Below, in pieces: positions 35,011-43,297 of a stretch of DNA of 64,000 bases. Source of the stretch: Thalassococcus profundi (lineage in GTDB: Bacteria > Pseudomonadota > Alphaproteobacteria > Rhodobacterales > Rhodobacteraceae). The notes below the pieces were generated by a model that searched no databases, was not told the DNA's origin, and saw only the letters and a list, made by a program, of their open reading frames with translations. The stretch is from the NCBI RefSeq assembly GCF_003344785.1, contig NZ_QPMK01000002.1:186001-250000 (forward strand). The letters are read 5' to 3'. Within the stretch, counting starts at the first letter, position 1. Each line of letters begins with the position of its first letter. A program made the translations under genes and the position numbers.

Positions 35011-35883
35011 TTACCGCAGAAAACCCATGGCGAAGGAGGGGTACACGCCTTCGGCCGCAAGATACGCCGTCAGCGCATCGGGCTCGGGCTGGTCGGTCGT
35101 GCGGGTCTCGGCGGCGGCGAGTCCGCCGGTGATGAAGAGCGAGTCGACGTCCTCGCCGACGGCCCCTGCGATGTCGGTATGCACACCGTCGCCGATGGCC
35201 AGGATGCCCGCGCTCTCCACCTCCCGGCCCAGCGCCGCCAGCCTGCGGCGCGCCAGATCGTAGATCGGCGGATGCGGCTTGCCGAAATAGAGGCTCTCGC
35301 CGCCCATCTCGGTATAAAGCCGCGCCAGCGCCCCGGCGCACCATTCCCGCGCGCCGCCGCGGTCCACGACGATATCCGGGTTGGCGCAGAGCAGCTTCAG
35401 CCCGCGCTGTTTGGCCAACAGGAACTGCGGGCGATAGTGCTCCGGGTCGGCGTGCGGATCCTCGGGTCCGCAGCAGACGATGCCCTGCGCGTCGTCCAGC
35501 GGCACCTGGGTTATCTCGACAGGGTCCTCGACCACCTGCAGCGGATGAAAGAACCCCTGGTCGTGCGGCTGGCCGACGAACCAGACCTTTTCGCCCACCG
35601 CCCCGGTGAACATCGCCGCCCGCGCGGCATCGCCGCTGGTGGCGATGGTGTCCCAGGCGTCCTCGGCCACGCCGAAGCGCGCCAGCTGTTTCTCGACATT
35701 GACGCGCGGCTGCGGAGAATTCGTCACCAGCACCACCGTGCCGCCGCTTCGGCGATACGCCTGCAAGGCTGACACCGCTGACGGGATCGCCTTGACCCCG
35801 TCGTGCACGCAGCCCCAAAGGTCGACGAAAAGCGCGTCGTAACGGGCGGAAATCTCGGACAGGGACTGGATCAGCTGGGTCAT
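35011..35883 (-). CDS. HAD-superfamily hydrolase, subfamily IIA (TIGR01459-like)
   Basis: The protein is 290 residues. The HAD core is clear: motif I ALFVDLWGCVHDG (nucleophile Asp and downstream DG), motif II VLVTNSPQ, motif III FGKPHPPIYDLA and motif IV ILAIGDGVHTDIAGA. The second Asp of motif I is replaced by Trp/Gly spacing typical of this subfamily (DLWG). Substrates for the family are mostly sugar or nucleotide phosphates, but none is established here. It is cytoplasmic. The start at 35883 is the only good candidate. Confidence 0.85.
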   Translation of the reverse strand: MTQLIQSLSEISARYDALFVDLWGCVHDGVKAIPSAVSALQAYRRSGGTVVLVTNSPQPRVNVEKQLARFGVAEDAWDTIATSGDAARAAMFTGAVGEKVWFVGQPHDQGFFHPLQVVEDPVEITQVPLDDAQGIVCCGPEDPHADPEHYRPQFLLAKQRGLKLLCANPDIVVDRGGAREWCAGALARLYTEMGGESLYFGKPHPPIYDLARRRLAALGREVESAGILAIGDGVHTDIAGAVGEDVDSLFITGGLAAAETRTTDQPEPDALTAYLAAEGVYPSFAMGFLR

Positions 35884-36035
35884 CGGGGATCTTTCGCAGG
35901 CTTCGCAATGCCCCTGATATGCCCTGCTCGTGCGCGCTTGACCACAGGCGCTTTTCCTGTGCCGGCTCAGGCGGCGTTAACAGGCTGCCAATCTTTTCGC
36001 GGCAGAGTTTGTCCGAGCGAAGGGAAAGGTCCGCA

Positions 36036-36545
36036 ATGAACGAACACACGAATGTCTTTGCCTGCGCGCCAATCGAGCGCAACCGCGACCAATTCCTGCG
36101 CGAATTGCTGCGCGAACTCTCGGCCGTACTCGAGAACACGGTCGGCCTCGACGAGGCGGAGGGATTCATTTCGCTGGTCGGCGCGCGGGTGGGCGAGATG
36201 ATGAACGGCGAATATCGCGGCGCCGCGGGGCAAAGCCCGCTGACGCTGGAACAGGTCGCCGATGCGCTGGTCGATCTGAAACGCCGGATCGGCGGCGGTT
36301 TTTCGGTCGAAAGCCTGGACGAAAGCGGCATCACCCTCGTGAACACCGCCTGCCCCTTCGGCGCCTACGTCCGCGACCGGGTGTCCCTGTGCATGATGAC
36401 CTCGAACGTCTTTGGCAGAATCGCGGCGGACAACCTGGGCTACGCGAACGTCGCCCTGGAACAGACTCTCGCCCGCGGCGATCCGGGCTGCCGGGTCGTC
36501 ATCCGTTTCGACACCACCGGCAGCGGTCGTGACTATTTCGGATAG
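36036..36545 (+). CDS. Methanogen output domain 1-like signalling protein
   Basis: This encodes 169 residues with no signal peptide or membrane helix. The sequence matches the domain annotated as methanogen output domain 1: an N-terminal helical part (FLRELLRELSAVLENTVGLDEAEGF), then LVNTACPFGAYVRDRVSLCMMTSNVFGRIAADN, whose two cysteines could bind metal. AAGG precedes the ATG. Its 3' end overlaps the start of a histidine kinase gene by 17 bases, so the two are probably translated together and could form a signalling pair. Ligand and role are unknown. Confidence 0.7.
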   Translation: MNEHTNVFACAPIERNRDQFLRELLRELSAVLENTVGLDEAEGFISLVGARVGEMMNGEYRGAAGQSPLTLEQVADALVDLKRRIGGGFSVESLDESGITLVNTACPFGAYVRDRVSLCMMTSNVFGRIAADNLGYANVALEQTLARGDPGCRVVIRFDTTGSGRDYFG

Positions 36546-37767
36546 CCCCCAGGCAGCGCGCGTTCGGACCGACGCCGTCTTTGCCGCGCTGCGCCGGTCT
36601 GCGCTGATTCTCGACCGGGACGGCTGCGTGCTGGCGGCGAACCCGGCGGCGAAACGGATGTTCGGCGCGCAGCTTTCGCAGGCGGGGCGGCACGGACCGC
36701 ATCTGGACGCGCTGTTCGAGGGGCCGCGCGACGGCCTGGCCCGCGACCTGCGCGCCGGTGCTTCGTTGGGCTTCATGACGCTGACGCACAAGGGCGTATC
36801 GGGAAAGGAACCGCGAACCCGCAGGTTTCAGGTCTCTGGCCTGCGCGGCGAGGCTGGACAGAACAACCAGTTCCTGATGGTCGAAACCCGGGCCGAACAG
36901 GTCAGCGGAAAGTTCCACGCGCTCAACCGCCAGCTTCATATCGCCAACAAGCGGGTCGAGATGCAGCGCAGGACGCTGGACGAACTGTCCAGCAGCTACG
37001 AGGAACTTGATCGCTTCAGCGCCTTCGCTGCCCACGACTTGCAGGCACCGCTGCGCGGCATTTCGAACTGGCTGCGGTTCCTGCGCGAGGATTTCGCAGA
37101 TCTTCTCCCGCCCGACGGGGTGGAGTGCCTCGAGATGGCCGAAGGATCTGCCAACCGCCTGGGCGCCCTTATCTCGTCGCTGCTGACGCTGTCCCGGTCG
37201 GACCACGCCGAAATGCACCGCACCGAAGTGTCCTTGCCCACATTGATCGGCGAGGTCACCGCAACCCTCGCCGCGGATATCGCCGATACCGGCGCGCGGG
37301 TGATCAGGGAGGCCGGCCTGGGCACATTGCGGGCCGACCGCGATCTGTTGCTGCTGCTGTTGCAGAACCTCATCGGCAATGCGCTGCGGTACCGCAGCCC
37401 CGACCGGGCGCCGGTCGTGCGGATCACGCGCACCCCGACCGAAGACGGCGGCGAAGAGATTGCGGTGATCGACAACGGCCGCGGTTTCGAGAACGGCTAC
37501 GCCGAACAGATCCTCAAGCCATTCCAGAGGCTGTATTCGGCATCGGAAATCCCCGGCAGCGGCATCGGCCTCGCGATCTGCGCCAACATTTGCGACCGTC
37601 ACGGCTGGCGGCTGAGCGCGGCGGGCGTGCCGGACGTCGGCGCGACCTTCCGCATTTCTATGCCCGCGGCCCGGCAATCGGACCGCGAAGCGGCTGCACG
37701 GGCGCCGAACGCCTCCTGCATTCCGCGCCAGCCCCGCAGGGATGCCTCCCGGCCAATCAGACCTTGA
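36529..37767 (+). CDS. Soluble sensor histidine kinase with PAS-like N-terminus
   Basis: This is probably a 412-residue protein from a GTG at 36529; the longer frame from 36412 would overlap the upstream gene by 134 bases. A PAS-like region (about 12-120) is followed by a coiled coil (125-165), the HisKA domain with phospho-acceptor H169 in FAAHDLQAPLRGI, and an HATPase domain: N-box LQNLIGNALRY (279-288), G1 DNGRG (315-319), G2 GSGIGLA (343-349). There is no membrane segment, so it is cytosolic. No response regulator is adjacent. The end overlaps the convergent ppaC gene by 11 bases. The C-terminal tail is Arg-rich. Confidence 0.85.
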   Translation: MTISDSPQAARVRTDAVFAALRRSALILDRDGCVLAANPAAKRMFGAQLSQAGRHGPHLDALFEGPRDGLARDLRAGASLGFMTLTHKGVSGKEPRTRRFQVSGLRGEAGQNNQFLMVETRAEQVSGKFHALNRQLHIANKRVEMQRRTLDELSSSYEELDRFSAFAAHDLQAPLRGISNWLRFLREDFADLLPPDGVECLEMAEGSANRLGALISSLLTLSRSDHAEMHRTEVSLPTLIGEVTATLAADIADTGARVIREAGLGTLRADRDLLLLLLQNLIGNALRYRSPDRAPVVRITRTPTEDGGEEIAVIDNGRGFENGYAEQILKPFQRLYSASEIPGSGIGLAICANICDRHGWRLSAAGVPDVGATFRISMPAARQSDREAAARAPNASCIPRQPRRDASRPIRP

Positions 37768-38677
37768 GGTTCGGGATGATCTGCTTCTTGCGGCTCATCA
37801 CGCCGGGCAGGACCACGATGTCGCCCTCGACCACGGCGCCAAAGCTCTTTTCGGCCACGCCCTTGACCATGTCGTTGGGCACCAGCAGCGTCGCCTCTTC
37901 CTTGAGGATGTCGACGACGAACAGCAGAACCTGGTCGGCGCCGTCCTCTTTCGCCACATCCTCCATCGACTTCATCAGGCTGTCCTTGCGGTCCAGCACG
38001 GTCTGCGGCGCGGTGGTCTCGAGCACAGAGACGCGGAATTCCTTGCCGTCGACGGTATATTCCTTGGAGTCCATGCGCAGCAGTTCGGCATCCGAAAACG
38101 CCGACACATCGGATTTCGCCGCGAACATCTCGGCGGCGTAGCTTTCGATATCGACGCCCAGATCCTTGGCCAGCCCGTGGGCGATGGCCTTGTCTTCCTG
38201 CGTGGTGGTCGGCGAGCGGAATTCGAGCGTGTCGGACAAGATGCAGGTCAGCATCGCGCCCTTGATGCTCTTCGGCGCCTGGGCGAGGTCGTCGCCGATC
38301 ATCTTCCACATGATCGTGGCGGTGCAGGCGAGCGGTTCGATGCGGATGTCGATCGGGCCCTTGGTCTCCAGCCCGCCGACCAGCTTGTGATGGTCAATGA
38401 TGCCCCGAATATCGGCCTCGTTGATGTTGTCGGGCAGTTCCGCCGGGTTGTTGGTGTCGACGATCACCACCGGCGCGCCGCTTTCGAGCTTGCCCAGAAC
38501 GCGCGGCATGGTCAGGCCCCAGTGGTCCAGCATGAACTTGGCTTCGGTGTTGGGTTCGCCCAGCAGCACCGCCTCTGCCGGGGTGCCCTTGATCTCGGAC
38601 AGGTACCAGGCCCAGATGATCGGGCTGCCGGTGCTGTCGGTGTCAGGGGATTTGTGGCCGAAAACCTGAATGGTCAT
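37757..38677 (-). CDS. ppaC: Manganese-dependent (family II) inorganic pyrophosphatase
   Basis: This hydrolyses pyrophosphate to two phosphates, driving biosynthesis. It is 306 residues, a DHH-superfamily protein. Metal ligands are visible in FGHKSPDTDST (H8, D12, D14) and in the DHH motif of GIIDHHKLVG, and the C-terminal SRKKQIIP motif binds substrate. The N- and C-domain layout matches family II enzymes. It is convergent with the kinase gene (11-base overlap) and preceded by a 140-base region with hairpins. Family I Ppa is not seen in the window. Confidence 0.95.
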   Translation of the reverse strand: MTIQVFGHKSPDTDSTGSPIIWAWYLSEIKGTPAEAVLLGEPNTEAKFMLDHWGLTMPRVLGKLESGAPVVIVDTNNPAELPDNINEADIRGIIDHHKLVGGLETKGPIDIRIEPLACTATIMWKMIGDDLAQAPKSIKGAMLTCILSDTLEFRSPTTTQEDKAIAHGLAKDLGVDIESYAAEMFAAKSDVSAFSDAELLRMDSKEYTVDGKEFRVSVLETTAPQTVLDRKDSLMKSMEDVAKEDGADQVLLFVVDILKEEATLLVPNDMVKGVAEKSFGAVVEGDIVVLPGVMSRKKQIIPNLKV

Positions 38678-38742
38678 GTGACTGTCCTCTTGTTCGAAAT
38701 GGCGTTTTCGCGCGCCTTATAGGTCCGCACAAAGACAATGTC

Positions 38743-38811
38743 ACCCCGCGTCGGCGGGGTCTTCAACACGGTTCGAAAGGGCGCGCGGCGCGCGCGATGC
38801 ACGCCGCGCCC
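38743..38811 (-). terminator. Two GC-rich hairpins after the DUF2125 gene
   Basis: On the minus strand, the transcript leaving the DUF2125 stop meets a GC-rich stem at 38776-38811 (GGGCGCGGCG-type arm pairing with a CGCCGCGCGCCC arm, with a 2-base bulge) followed by TTTCG. A second perfect 7-bp stem ACCCCGC/GCGGGGT lies at 38743-38760 with a 4-base loop, nearer the ppaC start. The first looks like a terminator; the second may be part of the ppaC leader. Confidence 0.5.
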
Positions 38812-38817
38812 CAGTGG

Positions 38818-40347
38818 TCAGCGGATGCGCTGACCGTTGGCCAGAACGTGCCCCTGGTCATTGACCTCGATGGTGGATTCGAGCGCATCGTCCCCGGCCG
38901 GGACGGTGAACATGCTCATCATCATCCGCGCGCCCATCGCGTCCTCTTCGGCCAGAAGGCCCATGCCGATCAGCTTGTCGATCAGCGCATTGGCCCCGGT
39001 CAAAGACAAGTCGACCGACCCTTCGGGTTTGGGAAAGCCGTCGAAGGTCTCCCTGTCGCTGTTGTCGAAGGTGAAATCGCCCTCGCCGGTCAGCCGCGCC
39101 CCGACCGCCGCCACTTCGAGGCTTTCGAGCGTCAGCGCGTTGAGCTCCGCCGGCGGCTCGCCGCTGGTCTCGAGGTTCTCCATGGCCTGCGGGTCGAGGA
39201 TATTGACGAAGGGCGTCGCCTCGCCGCTCAGCGCGATGGCGATGGTCGCCGGGTCGCGCGGCAGGTCGCCGTTCGGGTCGATCATGCCCCAAAGACTTTC
39301 CGAGGTCGTGAACCCGCCCAGCGTCAGGCCCAGGGCAAAGTCCTGCGGATCCTCGGAGGCGGCCACGGGCATGGCGATGTTGAAGCTCGACCGCTCCATC
39401 TGCCCGGTGATCGGAAACGGCACGTCGGGAGCGGTGATATTGACGTCAAGACCGGTGTTGCCAATCTCGTAGCTCAGCGCCTCGGGGCTGAGCGACACCG
39501 TAAGGCGGGCGCTGTCCGAGGACATCTTGCCGGTGGTGGTCTGCCCCTCTTCGGTGACGGTGAAATCGGTCTGGCCGTTCTCGTAGCTGATGCTGCCGTC
39601 GCCCGACAGGCCCGCGGCCATCATCGCCTCCATGTCGCTGGCGTCGAAATCCGCGGGGACAGAGCTGCTGCCCTCGAACCGCAGGTTGGCCATGCTGCCG
39701 GTGAACGACCCGGTGCCGCCGCTGTCGGGATCGGTGAACCCGAAATCGTAGGTCGCGCCGGCGGCCGTCATGGTCTGCGCGATCTCGCGCCCGTCGCCCG
39801 ACGCCGCCGAGGTCGACTGCCCCACCAGGTCGCTGAGCGACAGGCTGCCGCGCGCCATGTCGCGGCTGACGGTTTCGCCGTCGACGACCAGCTCGCCCAA
39901 GGCGATCCGCAGGGTATCGGCGGTGTAGTCGTAGACCATGTCGTCCGGATCGCCGGACACGATCATTTCAAGCCCCGACTGTTCGTAGCTGAGCGCGGTG
40001 CTGACCTCTTCGCCTTCCGACCCGGTCATGTCGAAAACCATCGGCATCTCGGGCGGGAACGCGACAAGCACGCTGCCATCGCCGCGGTCGGTCAGAACGA
40101 TCTCGTCCATCTGGATGCCAAAGCTGCCCTCTTCCTCGGGGATGTCCATCGCGATGGTCACGTCCGACACCACGAGGTCGGATCCGGTTTCGGTCTGGGT
40201 CGCCGTGACGGAATAGCCGAAGTTCTGCATGTATGCGCTCAGATCGTCCCAGACCTGCTGGGGCGTCACATCGGCCATCGCCGCCGGGGCCGAGACGGCC
40301 AGCAGGGCAACGGCGCTGGCGGCGGTTCTGGTGAAGCTCGACTGCAT
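38818..40347 (-). CDS. DUF2125 periplasmic protein
   Basis: The protein is 509 residues with a Sec signal peptide (1-25, AMA-DV). The rest is Ser/Thr/Asp/Gly-rich with alternating beta-strand patterns and no cysteine. It matches DUF2125, a family of long extracytoplasmic beta-rich proteins with no assigned function. The repeating strand pattern suggests a curved beta-sheet like LPS- or lipid-transport proteins, but that is speculative. The base composition matches its neighbours. It is divergent from the SDR gene. Confidence 0.8.
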   Translation of the reverse strand: MQSSFTRTAASAVALLAVSAPAAMADVTPQQVWDDLSAYMQNFGYSVTATQTETGSDLVVSDVTIAMDIPEEEGSFGIQMDEIVLTDRGDGSVLVAFPPEMPMVFDMTGSEGEEVSTALSYEQSGLEMIVSGDPDDMVYDYTADTLRIALGELVVDGETVSRDMARGSLSLSDLVGQSTSAASGDGREIAQTMTAAGATYDFGFTDPDSGGTGSFTGSMANLRFEGSSSVPADFDASDMEAMMAAGLSGDGSISYENGQTDFTVTEEGQTTTGKMSSDSARLTVSLSPEALSYEIGNTGLDVNITAPDVPFPITGQMERSSFNIAMPVAASEDPQDFALGLTLGGFTTSESLWGMIDPNGDLPRDPATIAIALSGEATPFVNILDPQAMENLETSGEPPAELNALTLESLEVAAVGARLTGEGDFTFDNSDRETFDGFPKPEGSVDLSLTGANALIDKLIGMGLLAEEDAMGARMMMSMFTVPAGDDALESTIEVNDQGHVLANGQRIR

Positions 40348-40474
40348 AATAAATCCTTTCGATTCCCAAACGAATTGGGCTCAGCATCATTCCGCAAACT
40401 AGTCCGGTCAAGGGGCTGGACCAGATCGATGTGAGGCTTTACCACCTGCTGCAAAGCAGCGAAGGAAGCAGGCC

Positions 40475-41227
40475 ATGACGGATTTCAACGGCAAGACCGT
40501 GATGATCACCGGCGCCAGCCGCGGCATCGGTGCCTCGGCTGCGCGGCATTTCGCCGACGCGGGCGCGCGGGTGGCGCTGGTCGCCCGCAGTGCCGATGCC
40601 ATCGCAGAGCTGGCGGGCGAGATCGGCCCGAACGCGGTCGCCATCCCCTGCGACATCTCGCGGTACTGGGAGGTCGAGCAGGCGGTCGAGAATTGCCTGA
40701 CCGCCTTCGGCTCGCTCGACGTGCTGGTCAACAACGCCGGCGTGATCGAACCGATCTCGCACATGGCCACTGCCGATCCGGACGACTGGGGCACGGTCAT
40801 TGACATCAACCTCAAGGGCGTGTTCCACGGCATGCGCGCCGCGCTGCCGGTGATGATCGAGGCGGGCGGCGGCACGATCCTGACCATCGGGTCGGGCGCC
40901 GCGCACGGCCCGGTCGAGGCCTGGTCGCACTACTGCGCGTCGAAGGCCGCGGCGCTGATGCTGACGCGCATGGCCGACAAGGAAAACCGCGACAAGGGCA
41001 TCCGCGCCCTTTCGTTGTCGCCTGGCACCGTCGCCACCCAGATGCAACGCGAGATCAAGGCGTCGGGCGTGAACCCGGTCAGCCAGCTTGACTGGTCCGA
41101 TCACATTCCGCCCGATTGGCCCGCCCGCGCGCTGCTTTGGATGTGCGGGCCCGAAGCCGACGACTGGCTGGGCGCCGAGATTTCCCTGCGCGACGAAGAG
41201 ATTCGCAAAAAGGTCGGCCTCGCGTGA
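40475..41227 (+). CDS. Short-chain dehydrogenase/reductase
   Basis: The protein is 250 residues, classical SDR. The cofactor motif is TGASRGIG (12-19); NNAG is at 86-89, and the catalytic triad is S140, Y153 and K157 (SHYCASKAA). The acidic residue that favours NAD (after the second strand, VARSA) is absent, so NADP may be used. A GGAAG site precedes the ATG. It overlaps the enoyl-CoA hydratase start (GTGA), suggesting a shared catabolic or lipid function; the substrate is unknown. Confidence 0.88.
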   Translation: MTDFNGKTVMITGASRGIGASAARHFADAGARVALVARSADAIAELAGEIGPNAVAIPCDISRYWEVEQAVENCLTAFGSLDVLVNNAGVIEPISHMATADPDDWGTVIDINLKGVFHGMRAALPVMIEAGGGTILTIGSGAAHGPVEAWSHYCASKAAALMLTRMADKENRDKGIRALSLSPGTVATQMQREIKASGVNPVSQLDWSDHIPPDWPARALLWMCGPEADDWLGAEISLRDEEIRKKVGLA

Positions 41228-41838
41228 TCGGCCTCGACCGCGCCGACGGCGTCTGGACGGTGACGCTAGACCGCCCCGACAAGGCCAATGCCCTGACCGA
41301 GGACATGTTGCGCCGCCTTGCAGAGATCGCCGAAGAGGCGCAGGAGGCGCGCGCTTTCGTGCTGACCGGCACCGGCCCGGTGTTCAGCGCCGGGGCCGAT
41401 CTCGAGGCCGCCCGCGCCGGGCTGGCGCGCTCGCCGCTTTGGGAACGGCTCTCCGGCGCCATCGCGGCGCTGCCCTGCCTGTCCATCGCGGCGCTGAACG
41501 GCACGGCGGCGGGCGGATGCATGGGGATGGTCCTGGCCTGCGATCTGCGCGTCGCGGTGCCGTCGGCCAAGTTCTTCTACCCGGTGATGAAGCTCGGCTT
41601 CCTGCCGCAGCCATCGGATCCGGCGCGGCTGGTGGCGCTGGTCGGCCCGGCGCGGGCCAAGATGATCCTCGTGGCCGGTCAGAAGATCACGGCAGACGAA
41701 GCGCAGGCCTGGGGCCTTGTCGACCGCATCGCGGAACCCGAGGCGCTGATCGACACCGCGCTTTCGCTGGCCTCCGATGCCCGCGCGGCGACGCCCGAAC
41801 ATGCGGCAGCGGTCAAGGCGATGATCCCTGCCGGCTGA
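41224..41838 (+). CDS. Enoyl-CoA hydratase/isomerase family protein
   Basis: This encodes 204 residues with a GTG start at 41224 that overlaps the SDR stop codon. Crotonase-fold hallmarks are LDRPDKANALTEDML, FSAGADLEAARA (oxyanion-hole strand) and LNGTAAGGCMGMVLACDLRVA. The protein is shorter than usual (about 255), lacking part of the C-terminal trimerisation helices, so activity could differ. Substrates and reaction cannot be told; crotonases include hydratases, isomerases and lyases. Confidence 0.85.
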   Translation: MIGLDRADGVWTVTLDRPDKANALTEDMLRRLAEIAEEAQEARAFVLTGTGPVFSAGADLEAARAGLARSPLWERLSGAIAALPCLSIAALNGTAAGGCMGMVLACDLRVAVPSAKFFYPVMKLGFLPQPSDPARLVALVGPARAKMILVAGQKITADEAQAWGLVDRIAEPEALIDTALSLASDARAATPEHAAAVKAMIPAG

Positions 41839-41902
41839 GCCGGACTTGCACCTCTCGGCCCAAGGGCGCACAACCCCCGCATTGGCCGGTGCGAGGATTA
41901 CC

Positions 41903-43297
41903 ATGGACAAACGCAGCTTTGCCTCCCCCCTGGCGGGACTGCTGCTCTGCGCCATCACCTTCCTGGTGATCTTCGACGAATGGGGCGTGATGGCCTGGAC
42001 CGCGCCCGCCAAGCCGGTGTTGGTGCTGGCGGTGGTGGCGATCCTGACCGTGCAGGTGCCCCGGACCCGGCAGGCCTTCGTCGCCGTGGCCCTGGCGCTG
42101 ACGCTGGCGCTGGCCCTGACCGATCCGGGCTGGACGGACGCGGTGCTGCGCGGACTGGGGTCGGCGGCATTCATTGCGGCCTTCTTCTCGGCGCTCTCGA
42201 CATTGCGCAACGTCGCGCAGTCCTCTCCGGCGATCCAGGCGGCAGGCACCTTCCTGTCCGGCCAGAAGCCCGGCCGGCGCTACGTCGCGCTGACCGTCGG
42301 CGGGCAGATGTTCGCGCTGCTGCTGAACTACGGCGCGATCCAGTTGCTGGGGTCGCTGGCGCTGACCAACGCCCGGACCGAACCCAATGCTGAAATCCGC
42401 GGCCACCGCATCCGCCGCATGCTGCTGGCGATCCAGCGCGCCTTCATCTCGACCCTGCCGTGGTCGCCGCTGTCCTTTGCCATGGCGATCACGATCAGCG
42501 TCGTACCCGGCAGCAGCTGGGCACAGGCGCTGGTCCCGGGGCTCGTCACCTCGGCACTGCTGGCGGGGATCGGCTGGGCGCTCGACACGATCTTCAAACC
42601 ACGGCTGAGCGTGCCGGCGCCGCGCAGCGAACCGGAGGGCACCTGGGCCACGATGGTGCCGCTGCTGGTGCTGCTGGGCGTGCTGGTCGCGGGCGTGGTC
42701 ACGCTGCACGAGCTGACCTCGGTTCGCATCGTCGGGCTGGTGGCGGTACTGGTGCCGCTGATCGCTCTTGCGTGGCTGGTGATCCAGAACCGGGAGGGCG
42801 CCCCGCTGGCCGACACCGGGCAAAGGGTGCGCGACTACGTGCTGCGCGAATTGCCGGGCTATCGCGGTGAGTTGGTGCTGCTGATGATGGCGGGATACAT
42901 CGGCACCATAGGGTCGCGGCTGCTGGGGCCGCTGATGGTGCAGGCGGGGCTCGACCTTGGCGGCATCCCGCCCTGGCTGATCCTCGTCTCCTTCGTCTGG
43001 ATCATCCCGGCGGCGGGCCAGATCGGCATGAACCCAATCCTCGCCGTCACCCTGCTGGCCCCGCTCATCCCGGATGCGGCGAGCCTCGGCGTCACGCCCA
43101 TCGCCATCGTCGCTGGGATCACCGCGGGCTGGGCGCTGAGCGGCGCAAGCTCGCCCTTCACCGCGACGACGCTGCTCATCGGCAGCTTCGGCAGCATCAG
43201 CGCCCTGCGCGTGGGCTGGGTCTGGAACGGCGTCTACACCGGGCTTTGCGCCGTGGTGCTGTCGGGCTGGGTGCTGGTCTACGCCTTCCTGTTCTAG
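41903..43297 (+). CDS. Multi-pass inner-membrane permease, family unclear
   Basis: The protein is 464 residues with 10-12 hydrophobic segments. The start at 41903 follows GAGG. Charged loops lie around FLSGQKPGRRY, EPNAEIRGHRIRRM and DTGQRVRDYVLRELPGYR. The C-terminal half with AAGQIGMNPILAVTLLAPLIP and GWALSGASSPFTATTLLIGSFG resembles anion/dicarboxylate (IT superfamily) transporters with paired Gly/Ser-rich re-entrant loops, so carboxylate transport is the best guess. The function is unverified. Its stop overlaps the convergent RND gene by 4 bases. Confidence 0.65.
   Translation: MDKRSFASPLAGLLLCAITFLVIFDEWGVMAWTAPAKPVLVLAVVAILTVQVPRTRQAFVAVALALTLALALTDPGWTDAVLRGLGSAAFIAAFFSALSTLRNVAQSSPAIQAAGTFLSGQKPGRRYVALTVGGQMFALLLNYGAIQLLGSLALTNARTEPNAEIRGHRIRRMLLAIQRAFISTLPWSPLSFAMAITISVVPGSSWAQALVPGLVTSALLAGIGWALDTIFKPRLSVPAPRSEPEGTWATMVPLLVLLGVLVAGVVTLHELTSVRIVGLVAVLVPLIALAWLVIQNREGAPLADTGQRVRDYVLRELPGYRGELVLLMMAGYIGTIGSRLLGPLMVQAGLDLGGIPPWLILVSFVWIIPAAGQIGMNPILAVTLLAPLIPDAASLGVTPIAIVAGITAGWALSGASSPFTATTLLIGSFGSISALRVGWVWNGVYTGLCAVVLSGWVLVYAFLF

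Noticed and set aside
40447-40460. CTGCTGCAAAGCAG before the SDR gene as a PhaR-type operator.
   Set aside because: The spacing (CTGC-N6-GCAG) does not fit the 3-4 base spacer known for PhaR, and the motif overlaps the region just upstream of the ribosome binding site.
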